Assembly (NCBI GenBank): GCA_016929695.1 | Contig: JAFGII010000009.1 | Coordinates: 1 to 42,248 of the forward strand | Reading direction: 5' to 3' | Origin: Ignavibacteria bacterium | GTDB taxonomy: Bacteria > Bacteroidota > Ignavibacteria > Tepidaquicellales > Tepidaquicellaceae | Length of the DNA stretch: 42,248 bases | Shown here: positions 19,048 through 30,202 of the stretch, in pieces | Position numbering within the stretch: position 1 is the first letter of the stretch | Layout: each line of letters starts with the position of its first letter | Program-made: the position numbers and the translations under genes | The notes under the pieces: generated by a model | The model's database searches: none | What the model was told of the DNA's origin: nothing | What the model saw: only the letters and a program-made list of their open reading frames with translations

Positions 19048-19121
19048 TTGCGTAAATATAAAATAACTTATTAAATTTATTAAAAAATGTAAGTTACTTA
19101 AATTCTTATTTTTTTTCAAGG

Positions 19122-19520
19122 TTATTTGCGTACAATTCGGAGTTTACTTTTTGCTTTTTCGATTTCATTAAACAATTCTTCTTTATCACTCTTCGATTCG
19201 AACAATTTCGATTTGGCATTTTTCATTTCTTTTTCGGTCGTTTCAATATCAATTTCTTCAGGTGAGTATATTTCTTCTGCAAGTATAATGATTTTATTTT
19301 TTCCTACTTCAATTATTCCGCCCGAGGAAGCAAAATATATTACTTCATTTTTCTCGTTAACAATTTTTATCCTCCCAGTTGCCAAAGTGGAAATAAGTTC
19401 CGCATGATTATACAACACCTGAAATTCACCTTTTGAACCCGGGACTGTAACGGAAACGACATATCCTTTGAATATTGTCCTCTGAGGATTGATTATTTCT
19501 AAGTCCAGTAATTTCTCCAA
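19122..19520 (-). CDS. atpC: ATP synthase F1 subunit epsilon
   Basis: This is the epsilon subunit of F-type ATP synthase, part of the central stalk and an inhibitor of ATP hydrolysis. The 132 residues match the family in length. The N-terminal beta sandwich is recognisable (DLEIINPQRTIFKG, VTVPGSKGEFQVLYNHAELISTL, GGIIEVGKNKIIILAEE) and is followed by a two-helix C-terminal part (EEIDIETTEKEMKNAKSKL onward). The start is TTG at 19520, directly after the TGA of atpD with no spacer, so translation is probably coupled. No ATG is available near the conserved N-terminus. Confidence 0.95.
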   Translation of the reverse strand: MEKLLDLEIINPQRTIFKGYVVSVTVPGSKGEFQVLYNHAELISTLATGRIKIVNEKNEVIYFASSGGIIEVGKNKIIILAEEIYSPEEIDIETTEKEMKNAKSKLFESKSDKEELFNEIEKAKSKLRIVRK

Positions 19521-20966
<1,446 letters not shown>

Positions 20967-21036
20967 TTATTATTAAGGTCTAAAATTACCTAAATTAAGC
21001 CTTTTTTTCAAAGTCATTAATTGTCCTTATTTTTTT

Positions 21037-21079
21037 AAAATCAATCAAAGACTTCATTTAATGTCTTAACTTTGATTTT
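21037..21079. promoter_or_regulatory. Interrupted inverted repeat between atpD and the M14 peptidase gene
   Basis: AAAATCAA (21037-21044) pairs with TTGATTTT (21072-21079), and inside it AAGAC pairs with GTCTT around a 10-nt loop. The element sits in the middle of the divergent promoter region. It could be an operator or a weak RNA hairpin; in such AT-rich DNA it may also be chance. Confidence 0.3.
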
Positions 21080-21128
21080 AAATATTCTTATTTTTATTCA
21101 AGAAAGATTATAAATTGTATAAATTCAT

Positions 21129-22898
21129 ATGAAAATATCATTCCCTGTTCTCATTCTATCTTTTCTTTTCAGCATATCCGTTTTATACGGGCAGAATTAT
21201 CTGGATTACAGTTCAGAAAAAGAAAAAGCCGGTTATTATCTCGATAATAAGGGTATTATATATTTTAAATTTGTATCAACTTCAAAATCATTTATAAATG
21301 ATTTATCTCAAAAGATTTCCATTGATAACATAAAAGACTTCCGCATCGGGTATGAAGTTTTTGCGTTTGCAAATAAAGATGAATTTGCCGAATTTCTAAA
21401 ATATAATATACCTTTTGAAATATTACCCTTACCAAATGAAAGTGCCAACTTTCAGGCAAGTGATAATATATCCGAAATTCTTGCATGGGATGTATATCCC
21501 ACTTATGATGCTTATGTCTCAATGATGTATCAGTTCCAGACGAATTATCCAAATTTGTGTAAAATTGTCGATGCCGGAAATACAGTTCAGGGCAGAAAGA
21601 TTCTTTTTGCTGTAATTTCCGATAGTGTAAATTTCAAAAAACCGAAACCGCAGTTTGAGTATGTATCTACTATACACGGGGACGAAACTACAGGATATGT
21701 TCTGATGCTGAGGCTTATTGATACTTTGTTGTCAGGGTATGGCGTAACACCAAATATAACAAAAATTGTAAAAAATGTTGAAATATGGATTAATCCGCTC
21801 GCTAATCCGGACGGTACATATAAAGGCGGAAATAATACAGTAAATGGTGCCTGGAGATATAATGCAAACAGCTACGACCTGAACAGGAATTTTCCCGATC
21901 CTGCTGCGGGTCCGACTCCGGGAGGAACAAGGCAGATAGAAACTACAAATTCCATAAACCTCGCGAAAGCAAATAATTTTACAATGAGTATGAATTTTCA
22001 CGGCGGAGCGGAAGTATTTAATTATCCCTGGGATACGTGGTCGAGACTCCACCCTGACGATGACTGGTTCATATTCCAGGGAATTAGATACGTTGATACT
22101 GTTCATGCCAATGCACCTTCAACTTATATGGATGATTTACTCGGATACCCGAATATTCCGGGAATTGTAAACGGATTTTCCTGGTACAGAATTACAGGGG
22201 GAAGACAAGACTATATGACATATTTTCACGGGTCGCGCGAAGTAACTCTTGAAATATCAAATACGAAATTACCCAACCCGTCGCTGTTACCGACTTACTG
22301 GAATTATAATGCAAAATCTTTTTTACATTATATCACGCAGTGTTTATACGGAGTCAGAGGAATAATAACGGATTCCCTGACAGGTCAGCCGGTAAGGGCG
22401 AAAGTGCGGGTAACAGGGAAAGAAATCGCAGACAGCACATGGATAAATTCTGATTCGCTGACGGGAAATTACAACAGACCGATTAAAAACGGTACATATA
22501 CATTTACATATTCCGCTGAGAACTACGTCACAAAAACCGTAACAGATGTATATGTCAAAAACGATTCGACAACCATTCTGAATGTTTTACTTCGTCCGAT
22601 TGCAACGCCTGTAATTTCAAATAAACAAGTAATAAATAGTTTTGAACTTCTGCAGAATTACCCTAATCCCTTTAATTCAATGACAATTGTTAAATGGCAA
22701 ATGCTAAATACAGGTAATGCTGTAATAAAAGTTTTTGACATAACCGGTAAGGAAATTGCTACACCGGTAGATGGAGAATTTCAGGCAGGGACCTACGAAG
22801 TTAGATTTGATGCAAAGGATTTATCAAGCGGAATTTATTTTTACAAATTAACATCCGGCAGATTTTCCGATATTAAGAAAATGATCCTAATAAAATAA
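21129..22898 (+). CDS. M14-family zinc carboxypeptidase, T9SS-secreted
   Basis: This 589-residue secreted metallocarboxypeptidase should remove C-terminal residues from peptides outside the cell. A signal peptide (about 1-21) and a propeptide-like region (to about 115) precede the M14 domain (about 120-400). The zinc ligands are H183 and E186 (STIHGDE) and H291 (MNFHGG); substrate-binding N252/R253 lie in DLNRNFPDP, and the catalytic Glu is E375 in REVTLEIS. A carboxypeptidase regulatory-like beta sandwich follows (408-490, GIITDSLTGQPVRAKVRV). The last 85 residues are a type A T9SS sorting domain, with NYPNPFNSMT in place of the more usual NPFNP, then VFDITGKE and LSSGIYFYKL. All key residues are present, so the enzyme is probably active. 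A GT-C-like gene follows after 64 bp. Confidence 0.93.
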   Translation: MKISFPVLILSFLFSISVLYGQNYLDYSSEKEKAGYYLDNKGIIYFKFVSTSKSFINDLSQKISIDNIKDFRIGYEVFAFANKDEFAEFLKYNIPFEILPLPNESANFQASDNISEILAWDVYPTYDAYVSMMYQFQTNYPNLCKIVDAGNTVQGRKILFAVISDSVNFKKPKPQFEYVSTIHGDETTGYVLMLRLIDTLLSGYGVTPNITKIVKNVEIWINPLANPDGTYKGGNNTVNGAWRYNANSYDLNRNFPDPAAGPTPGGTRQIETTNSINLAKANNFTMSMNFHGGAEVFNYPWDTWSRLHPDDDWFIFQGIRYVDTVHANAPSTYMDDLLGYPNIPGIVNGFSWYRITGGRQDYMTYFHGSREVTLEISNTKLPNPSLLPTYWNYNAKSFLHYITQCLYGVRGIITDSLTGQPVRAKVRVTGKEIADSTWINSDSLTGNYNRPIKNGTYTFTYSAENYVTKTVTDVYVKNDSTTILNVLLRPIATPVISNKQVINSFELLQNYPNPFNSMTIVKWQMLNTGNAVIKVFDITGKEIATPVDGEFQAGTYEVRFDAKDLSSGIYFYKLTSGRFSDIKKMILIK

Positions 22899-22962
22899 CG
22901 GAAAAACGCATTAAAGCAAAAAGTTGATGTAATATAAAACAGCAATTAAAAAATATTAATAT

Positions 22963-24507
22963 ATGCAGAAAAGATATATATTTTATATTATACTGATTGC
23001 TTTTCTCACTTATGCCTTTTATGAAATTATATGTATATATTTTTTCAAAGTTTCTTTCGGGCTTCCGCTCGATGATGTATATATTCATTTAAGATATGCT
23101 AAAAATTTTGCTGCCGGTCATATATTTCAGTACAATAAAGGTGACCCCCTGCCGGGTTCGACTTCCCCGCTATGGGTAATATTGTTATCTGTATTCTATC
23201 TGTTCTCAAATAACGGTATTTTATTCTCAAAAATATTATCTGCAGTTTTCCACCTTCTCAGCACACTCGGATTATTTTACATTACACTGTATATAATTGA
23301 ACATCTTAAAATTTCTGAACATAGCAGGAAACTAAATATTCTCATAGCTTTTTTTGTCTCAACTGTATTTATTTTTTCGGGCAGAGCTCTCTGGTCAGGA
23401 CTTTCGGGAATGGAAACAATGATGTTTTCCTTTCTTCTTGTAGTAAGTACATATTATCATATTAAATTTTTAAATGAATATAATTTATATATTACCGAAT
23501 TTATCGCACTCGGATTATTATCAGCAACAAGACCGGAAGGATATTTAATTTCACTGATTTTCTTTCTGGATTTATTTTTTTCCTGTTTTTCCGTTAAAGA
23601 AAGAGGAATCCCATTAAAAAAAATAATCACCGGATTGAGTATTTTTCTTTTAATTTCCCTGCCTTACCCACTATTTTCATATTTTACCACGGGTTCCGTC
23701 TTCCCGACTACCTTTTACGCAGTAAAAATAATGTCATACGAAAATCAGTCACTTGAATATATCAAAATAATGTCAGCTTATCTTTTCAGAGATAATTTAT
23801 TTGCAGCGGTTTTTTATTTTGCCAATATCTTTTTTGTATTATTCAATTTTAAGAAATATTTTAAGGAATTATCCCTTTTAAGAATAATCAATCTGATAAT
23901 TATTTTATTCCCTGTTTTATCTGCTCTTGTTTTTCCTATATGGAGGCATCATGGAAGATATTTAATTCCGATTATACCTCTCATAATATTTAATTCATTT
24001 ATCACTGGTTTATTTATTTTCGAAAAACTAAAATTTTCGCTTCTTAAGAAAAAAATCATACTTCTGTACGCGCTAATTTTTATATTCTTTTCGATTCCTT
24101 ATTTTCTGGTTTTTGCAAAGCATTATTCTCAGAATACGGATAATATTAATGAAATGCAGGTAAAAGCAGGACACTGGATTAGAAGTAATATAAAAAATGA
24201 TGTCAGGATAGGGCTAAACGATATTGGCGCAATTGCATATACAAGCGATATGAAAATTACAGATATGTTTGGAATAGTCACACTGGACATGGTAAAATTC
24301 AGAGAACTGAATTACAATGAAAAAGCTGACTCAATATACAATTATCTGAAAAGAAGTGATACAAAATATATATGTATATTTGATGAATGGAATACTGAAC
24401 TTACAGGTAAATACGGAGACAAATTAAAATTAATTGAGACTTTCGCCATTCCGAACAATATTACCTGCGGAAGCGATAAAATGTTATTGTACAAAATAAT
24501 TTATTAA
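22963..24507 (+). CDS. Polytopic membrane protein, GT-C glycosyltransferase-like
   Basis: This 514-residue protein has about ten to twelve membrane helices. After the first helix comes GLPLDDVYIHLRYAKNFAAG (D37/D38), then GSTSPLWVILL. This is the pattern of a bacterial GT-C-like family related to lipid-linked sugar transferases such as mycobacterial arabinofuranosyl- and mannosyltransferases. A further conserved-looking block is SGMETMMFSFLL near 147 followed by ATRPEGYL. Only a short soluble tail follows the last helix. The likely role is transfer of a sugar from a polyprenyl carrier to an envelope glycan, but donor and product cannot be inferred. The stop lies 2 bp before the start of the TPR sensor kinase, so the two are almost certainly co-transcribed. 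Confidence 0.7.
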   Translation: MQKRYIFYIILIAFLTYAFYEIICIYFFKVSFGLPLDDVYIHLRYAKNFAAGHIFQYNKGDPLPGSTSPLWVILLSVFYLFSNNGILFSKILSAVFHLLSTLGLFYITLYIIEHLKISEHSRKLNILIAFFVSTVFIFSGRALWSGLSGMETMMFSFLLVVSTYYHIKFLNEYNLYITEFIALGLLSATRPEGYLISLIFFLDLFFSCFSVKERGIPLKKIITGLSIFLLISLPYPLFSYFTTGSVFPTTFYAVKIMSYENQSLEYIKIMSAYLFRDNLFAAVFYFANIFFVLFNFKKYFKELSLLRIINLIIILFPVLSALVFPIWRHHGRYLIPIIPLIIFNSFITGLFIFEKLKFSLLKKKIILLYALIFIFFSIPYFLVFAKHYSQNTDNINEMQVKAGHWIRSNIKNDVRIGLNDIGAIAYTSDMKITDMFGIVTLDMVKFRELNYNEKADSIYNYLKRSDTKYICIFDEWNTELTGKYGDKLKLIETFAIPNNITCGSDKMLLYKIIY

Positions 24508-24509
24508 AA

Positions 24510-26705
24510 ATGAGCATCAAGATAAAAATATTTATCATTATATTTTGTCTTGCAGGTTACTCGGAATCTTTCTCACAGATTGTAAATCTGCTGGACAGTC
24601 TCAAGTACAGGATGGACAATTCGACAGGCAAGGAACGAATTGAGCTAATGACGGTATACGGAGGAATATATATAGGATATATAAAAGATACAGGGCTTTC
24701 AATACTTCATTCAGCTGTTCAGGAATCAATAAACAATGAATGTTACGATTGTCTTGTTAATGCATATATAGAATTAGCCAATACTTTTAGTTCAGAAGGA
24801 TTAAATGATTCGGCTTCATATTATTCAGGTAAAGCATTGATGATTTCACGGCAGATTAATAATGATATATTAATTGGCAAGTCCTATTCTATGCTCGGAT
24901 CTATTAACCTAGCGAAGAATAATTATAAACTTTCATATTTTTATCTGATGAAAGCGGATTCAATATTATCTTTAAATATCCCATCAAAGGAATACTGTGA
25001 AAATACAATAAATATTTCAAGAATTCTTTTTCGCTTAAAGGAGTTCGAGTCCGCAATATCTTATATATTAAAAGGAATCAACATCGCCGAGAAGAATAAT
25101 TATCAGAGTACAAAAGCAGACTTGTATAACAGACTGGCATATATTTACAAAAACAGAAAGGATAACAATAATACCTTAATTTATTTAAATGAAGCAATAA
25201 AGACATCCAGAATTATAAATCACAACAGAGGAATTGCAGACGCATATAAATACTACGGAGATTTTCATACAGATAACACGGGAAATTTAGATGAAGCAAG
25301 AAATTATTACGAAAAAAGTTTTCAACTATATTTGGATTTAGGTTTTAAATCCTACGCTTCAGCAATGCTTACAAAACTATCGCATATTTATATGCTGGAA
25401 AATAATCTACAGAAAGCACTTGAATATTCAATGCAATCACTTCGTTTCAGGAAAGAATCCGGACGAAACGAATTAATAGGAAGTTCATTAATTAATATCG
25501 GAAGTACATATTACCAGATGAAGAATTATTATTCAGCCACAAAATATCTTCTGGAAGGACTTGAAATAGTAAATGGGATTGAATATAAAAGCAGGGGTTA
25601 TGAAATTTTATATAAAACATATCTCGCAAAAAATAATTATAAATCGGCATTAGAGAATTATCAGATATATGTTTCTCTAACTGACAGCATTAAGAAAAAT
25701 GAATCCTTTAATTTAGTTTCTCAAATAGAACTAAAATACGAACTTGAGAAACAGATTTATGAGATAGATAAAATGAAATATGATTTGCAGAGGAAAAAGT
25801 ATACATACACAATAATATTTTCTGCGGGATTACTTATTGCGATTATAGTTACTACAATAGCATTTCTTGCAAAAAGAAAATTAAATAAGAGACTGGAAAG
25901 AATTAATATTGAAAACGAAAAAATCATAGAGGAAAGGACAGCAGAACTAAAAAAAGAAATTTCCACAAGGAAAAAAGCAGAGGAAGACCTGAAAGAAGCT
26001 ATAAAGAAAGAAAAGTATATCAATGAACTGAAAAGCAGATTTGTATCAATGATATCCCACGAATTCCGCACTCCATTAACAGGAATAGAAACAAGCACTG
26101 ACTTATTAAAAATAAATCTTGAGAAAGAGCATCATTCTTCAAAAAACAATAAATACATAAAAAGAATAAATAATGAATTAAACAGACTATCAACGCTGCT
26201 GAATGACGTTCTTTTGTTAGGCAGGAATGAATCAAGTAAGATTAAATTCAATCCTTTGGAAACAGATTTAATTCCATTAATTAAGAATCTAATAGAATAT
26301 TTGAAAAGGAATAATCGTAATTTCATCCCACCTGAAGAAATTGAAGTTAGCGGAGTACCAAGAAAAATCATCTGCGACCAGCAAATGATGGAGACGATTT
26401 TCACAAACCTATTCATGAATGCGAACAAATATTCCCGCGGTATAGCAAAATGGAATATTAAGGTACAATATACAGATAAATACTACGAAATTTATATTTC
26501 CGATAACGGGATCGGTATACCGGAGAATGAAATACAATTTCTATTTGAGTCATTTTTCAGGGGTTCGAATACGGCAGGTATTCCCGGCACGGGAATCGGA
26601 CTTTTCACCGTTAAGCAAATGGTGGATGAACATAAAGGAAAAATTTCTGTAAAAAACAACAAGGGCAGAGGTGTTACATTCAATATCACAATCCCCTACC
26701 AATGA
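24510..26705 (+). CDS. TPR-containing sensor histidine kinase
   Basis: This 731-residue membrane sensor kinase has a signal peptide (1-22) and a periplasmic sensor made of about seven to eight TPR-like helical pairs (about 80-400). A coiled-coil segment, one membrane helix (about 431-453) and a cytoplasmic coiled coil (455-505) follow. The kinase core has HisKA with H517 in SMISHEFRTPLTG and an intact HATPase: N633/N637, DNGIG at 665 and GTGIGL at 693. This TPR-TM-HK layout is common in Bacteroidota. The gene begins 2 bp after the GT-C-like gene. No response regulator is adjacent, and unlike many relatives it has no C-terminal receiver or DNA-binding domain, so its partner is encoded elsewhere. 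The 3' end is 9 bp from glmS, which converges on it. Confidence 0.93.
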   Translation: MSIKIKIFIIIFCLAGYSESFSQIVNLLDSLKYRMDNSTGKERIELMTVYGGIYIGYIKDTGLSILHSAVQESINNECYDCLVNAYIELANTFSSEGLNDSASYYSGKALMISRQINNDILIGKSYSMLGSINLAKNNYKLSYFYLMKADSILSLNIPSKEYCENTINISRILFRLKEFESAISYILKGINIAEKNNYQSTKADLYNRLAYIYKNRKDNNNTLIYLNEAIKTSRIINHNRGIADAYKYYGDFHTDNTGNLDEARNYYEKSFQLYLDLGFKSYASAMLTKLSHIYMLENNLQKALEYSMQSLRFRKESGRNELIGSSLINIGSTYYQMKNYYSATKYLLEGLEIVNGIEYKSRGYEILYKTYLAKNNYKSALENYQIYVSLTDSIKKNESFNLVSQIELKYELEKQIYEIDKMKYDLQRKKYTYTIIFSAGLLIAIIVTTIAFLAKRKLNKRLERINIENEKIIEERTAELKKEISTRKKAEEDLKEAIKKEKYINELKSRFVSMISHEFRTPLTGIETSTDLLKINLEKEHHSSKNNKYIKRINNELNRLSTLLNDVLLLGRNESSKIKFNPLETDLIPLIKNLIEYLKRNNRNFIPPEEIEVSGVPRKIICDQQMMETIFTNLFMNANKYSRGIAKWNIKVQYTDKYYEIYISDNGIGIPENEIQFLFESFFRGSNTAGIPGTGIGLFTVKQMVDEHKGKISVKNNKGRGVTFNITIPYQ

Positions 26706-26714
26706 TAAATATGT

Positions 26715-28553
26715 TTATTCTACTGTAACACTTTTTGCCAGATTTCTCGGCTGGTCAACATCACATCCCCTAATTGCAGCAATATAATAGGATAAAAACT
26801 GCAGCGGGATAACATTAATTATCGGAGCAAACAATGCCAGGGTTTTGGGAACCCTTAATATATAATCGGCATAATTCTTAATATTTTCATCTTCATCATT
26901 CGCAAGAGCAATCACGATACCTTTTCTTGCTTTAACTTCTTCAATATTGGAAATTATTTTATCATACGTTCGGTCTAACGGGGCTATTATTACGATTGGC
27001 ATATTTTTATCTATAAGAGCAATTGGACCGTGTTTCATTTCAGCAGCGGGATATCCTTCGGCGTGAATGTATGATATTTCCTTAAGTTTCAAAGCACCTT
27101 CAAGAGCTACGGGAAAATTATATCCCCTTCCGAGATAAAGAAAATTCTTCGAATCTTTAAATTTCTCGGCAACTTTTTTATATTCTTCACGTTTATCCAC
27201 CATTTTCTGAATTTTTCCGGGTAATCTTTTCAGTTCTTCGGCAAGACTTAAAAGTGAATCCTGCAATTTTACATTTTTCTCTTTAGCAAGCATTAATGTT
27301 ATAAGTACAAGCGACATAAGTTGCGAAGTAAATGCTTTCGTGGAAGCTACACCTATCTCAGGACCTGCGTGAATATATGTACCTGCTTCAACTTCTCTCG
27401 CTATTGTACTTCCTATAACATTTACTATACCTATAGTTGTTGCACCGTGTTTTTTTGCTTCTCTTAAAGCAGCAAGAGTATCTGCCGTTTCTCCGCTCTG
27501 GCTAATTACAATTATTATATCATCAGGATATATTATAGGTCGGCGGTATCTGAATTCGGAAGCATATTCAACTTCAACGGGAATCCTGCAATACTGCTCT
27601 ATCATATGTTCCCCCACAAGTCCAGCGTGCCAAGCAGTTCCGCACGCAGTTATTATGAATCTTCTTGCTTTGAGCATTTTCTCAAGAACATTTTCAAGAC
27701 CACCAAGTTTCGCCACGCCGGTATCAAAATTTATTCTTCCTCTGTAGGTGTTTTGTATTGTTTCGGATTGTTCGCAAATTTCCTTCAGCATAAAATGGTC
27801 GTACCCGCCTTTTTCAATTTCACCTTGCAATAAATCCAGTTCTTCCGCTTCTCTTAATACTTGTATATCCTCAATTGTTTTCAATCCGTACCCGGATTTA
27901 GTAACAACCGCCATTTCGCCGTCTTCCAGATAGATAACTTTTTTCGTGTAATTTAATACTGCTGACGGGTCGGATGCCACAAGTATCTCTTCAATTCCCA
28001 CGCCTATAAGCAGAGGACTTCCTTTTCGTGCTGCGATGATTTTATCTGGTTCATATTTACACATACAGGCAATACCATATGTACCTTCAACAGCAGTTAA
28101 GGATATCTGAACTGCTTTTTCAAAATTCTTCGTATTTGCATAATTAAAATGAATTAGATTCACAAGCACTTCAGTATCTGTTTCTGTAGCAAATTTATAA
28201 TTTTCTTTAATTAGGTTATTCTTTAGGAATTTATAATTCTCAATTATTCCATTGTGCACCAGAATAATTGAATCATCCGAGCTGTAATGAGGATGTGCAT
28301 TAATATCACTGGGTTCACCGTGTGTAGCCCATCTTGTATGACCAATTCCGGTATCACCCGAAAATATATCTTTGTTTATATTTTTTTCAAGGTCGGCAAC
28401 CTTACCTGCCCTTTTGAAGGTTAGGAGTTGATTTTTATTATTTAATATAGTTACACCTGCAGAATCATACCCCCTGTATTCGAGTCTTTTCAACCCGTTA
28501 ATTATTATAGGAAGTGCATTCTTTTTTCCTATATAACCTACTATTCCGCACAT
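26715..28553 (-). CDS. glmS: Glutamine--fructose-6-phosphate aminotransferase (isomerizing)
   Basis: GlmS makes glucosamine-6-phosphate from fructose-6-phosphate and glutamine, the first step towards UDP-GlcNAc for peptidoglycan and LPS. The 612 residues are the normal length. Cys2 after the initiator Met is the glutaminase nucleophile (MCGIVGYIG), followed by GLKRLEYRGYDSAG and GHTRWATHG. Two SIS domains follow, with ITACGTAWHAGLVGEHMIE, ISQSGETADTLAALREAK and ALEGALKLKEISYIHAEGYP. The C-terminus DQPRNLAKSVTVE is the conserved one. The ATG at 28553 is preceded by a strong Shine-Dalgarno site. The upstream region is short and holds the nuo terminator; no glmS ribozyme is seen. Confidence 0.98.
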   Translation of the reverse strand: MCGIVGYIGKKNALPIIINGLKRLEYRGYDSAGVTILNNKNQLLTFKRAGKVADLEKNINKDIFSGDTGIGHTRWATHGEPSDINAHPHYSSDDSIILVHNGIIENYKFLKNNLIKENYKFATETDTEVLVNLIHFNYANTKNFEKAVQISLTAVEGTYGIACMCKYEPDKIIAARKGSPLLIGVGIEEILVASDPSAVLNYTKKVIYLEDGEMAVVTKSGYGLKTIEDIQVLREAEELDLLQGEIEKGGYDHFMLKEICEQSETIQNTYRGRINFDTGVAKLGGLENVLEKMLKARRFIITACGTAWHAGLVGEHMIEQYCRIPVEVEYASEFRYRRPIIYPDDIIIVISQSGETADTLAALREAKKHGATTIGIVNVIGSTIAREVEAGTYIHAGPEIGVASTKAFTSQLMSLVLITLMLAKEKNVKLQDSLLSLAEELKRLPGKIQKMVDKREEYKKVAEKFKDSKNFLYLGRGYNFPVALEGALKLKEISYIHAEGYPAAEMKHGPIALIDKNMPIVIIAPLDRTYDKIISNIEEVKARKGIVIALANDEDENIKNYADYILRVPKTLALFAPIINVIPLQFLSYYIAAIRGCDVDQPRNLAKSVTVE

Positions 28554-28563
28554 ATTTAGAAAT

Positions 28564-28569
28564 CTCCTT
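28564..28569 (-). promoter_or_regulatory. Strong Shine-Dalgarno site of glmS
   Basis: On the minus strand AAGGAG lies 10 nt before the glmS ATG. It stands out because most genes in the window have weak or no such sites. Confidence 0.7.
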
Positions 28570-28597
28570 AATATTTATTAAAAATATAATGTAATAT

Positions 28598-28650
28598 AAA
28601 AAAAAGCCGGTTCATTTACTATTTATTTAAACATAGCAAAACTAAACCGG
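28598..28650 (-). terminator. Probable terminator of the nuo gene run
   Basis: Read on the minus strand, CCGGTT (28650-28645) pairs with AACCGG (28612-28607), extendable by a T-G and an A-T pair, and eight T follow (28605-28598). The loop is long (about 30 nt) and AT-rich. It lies 30 bp past the nuoN stop and before the glmS leader. The T run and position support a terminator, although the large loop is unusual. Confidence 0.6.
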
Positions 28651-28679
28651 TAAAAATTACTCTATAAAGAAAAATTTAT

Positions 28680-30185
28680 TTATTTAATTCCGAAAAATAC
28701 GGCTGATGCTTCCGCCCATTTGACAATTGGAGTAAAATATAGCCCGAATAAAACAGTCGGAACGGCAAGCAATATCAGTACAATATTATAACTGAAACCA
28801 AAATCAATTCTTGAATAATTTTCTTCTTCCGGTTTTTCAAGAAACATTTTCTTAACTACTTTGAAATAGAAGAACAGTGACACGACGCTGTTCAGCATTA
28901 ATACAATTGCAAACCAGATTAAGCCCGAGCCCGGTTGAAGAAGTGCAACTACGAGATAAAATTTACCAATAAATCCAACCGTTGCAGGGATACCCGCGAG
29001 TGCAAGCATAAACAGAGCCATTGCCGTACATACAACAGGCGACCTGTATGCAAGTCCTTTCATATCTTCAATATTATCACTATTGATCCTGTTGACAATC
29101 ATCATAGTCGCAAAAAATGCACCGAGGTTCATAAATAAATAAGCACCGAGGTATATAAGCAGAGCAGTAATCCCAAGCTGATTGGCTACAAGAAGTCCAG
29201 CGAGCATATAACCTGTTTGTGCAATTGACGAATATCCAAGCAGTCTTCTCATGCTCTTCTGCCAGATTGCAACAAAATTTCCTATAATCATCGATGCAAT
29301 AGAAAGCACCATAATTATTTCCTGCCAGTTAATACTCTGAATCACCTGATAATAACCGCCTACAATTGTAAATGATGATGCAAATGCAGTAATGAAAAAC
29401 CTTCCCATTAATGCAAAACCTGCAGCCGAAGATGTAACCGCAAGAAAAGCAGTTACCGGTGTAGGTGAACCTTCATATACATCAGGAGTCCAGAAATGGA
29501 AAGGAACTGAAGATATTTTATATCCCATACCCGCTACAATCATTAAAATTACAACTATTATGAAGGGATTGCTAAAAGATTCCGAAGATAAAAATAAACT
29601 GATGTCATAAATATTCATACTGCCCGTGAAACCGTACAGCAGGGTCATACCATACAGCATTATTCCCGAAGAAGCAGCACCATAAACGATATACTTAATA
29701 GCCGCTTCAGATGACCTCTTTTCTTTTTTAGTATATCCTGCAAGTATATACGAAGTAAGACTAGCGAGTTCAAGAGAGAGATACATCATCAGCATATTTA
29801 TGGATGACGACATCAATGACGCCCCGAGAACAAGCGAAAGAATTAAAACTGTGTATTCATTACTATGAGTGGAAGAATCAATTTCTTTGGATAAATCAAA
29901 AAACAATACAATAAAGACAGATGACAGAATGAAGAGAAACTTAAAATAAACCGAATACGGGTCTATCACCAGCATCTTTGAAAACAGTAACTCCTGCCTG
30001 CCTGCCTGTAAATATACAAAGTATGCCGAAATTAATAATCCTGCTATTGCAACCGCAGATACAACAGACGACTTTTTCCTGATAATGATTTCCAGAATAA
30101 GACAAACAAGCAACGTCATAATAACCGTCAGTTCCGGCAGAAACTGATTCAAACTAACTAATATTTCGGAAAATTGTTGTTGCAC
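28680..30185 (-). CDS. nuoN: NADH-quinone oxidoreductase (complex I) subunit N
   Basis: NuoN is one of three antiporter-like proton-pumping subunits of the complex I membrane arm. The 501-residue protein has about 14 membrane helices. Family signatures include SLELASLTSYILAGYTKKE (with the conserved Glu of the proton channel), AAIKYIVYGAASSGIMLYG, VPFHFWTPDVYEGSPTPVTA and LGYSSIAQTGYMLAGL. The start is GTG at 30185 (MQQQFSEIL). It lies 17 bp after nuoM and is the last gene of the nuo run; a terminator follows. Confidence 0.96.
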   Translation of the reverse strand: MQQQFSEILVSLNQFLPELTVIMTLLVCLILEIIIRKKSSVVSAVAIAGLLISAYFVYLQAGRQELLFSKMLVIDPYSVYFKFLFILSSVFIVLFFDLSKEIDSSTHSNEYTVLILSLVLGASLMSSSINMLMMYLSLELASLTSYILAGYTKKEKRSSEAAIKYIVYGAASSGIMLYGMTLLYGFTGSMNIYDISLFLSSESFSNPFIIVVILMIVAGMGYKISSVPFHFWTPDVYEGSPTPVTAFLAVTSSAAGFALMGRFFITAFASSFTIVGGYYQVIQSINWQEIIMVLSIASMIIGNFVAIWQKSMRRLLGYSSIAQTGYMLAGLLVANQLGITALLIYLGAYLFMNLGAFFATMMIVNRINSDNIEDMKGLAYRSPVVCTAMALFMLALAGIPATVGFIGKFYLVVALLQPGSGLIWFAIVLMLNSVVSLFFYFKVVKKMFLEKPEEENYSRIDFGFSYNIVLILLAVPTVLFGLYFTPIVKWAEASAVFFGIK

Positions 30186-30202
30186 TTTTTTAAAAATTTA
30201 AT

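Noticed and set aside
28554-28679. Possible glmS ribozyme or riboswitch before glmS
   Set aside because: The leader is only 126 bp and is occupied by the nuo terminator hairpin and the Shine-Dalgarno site; no ribozyme core is seen.
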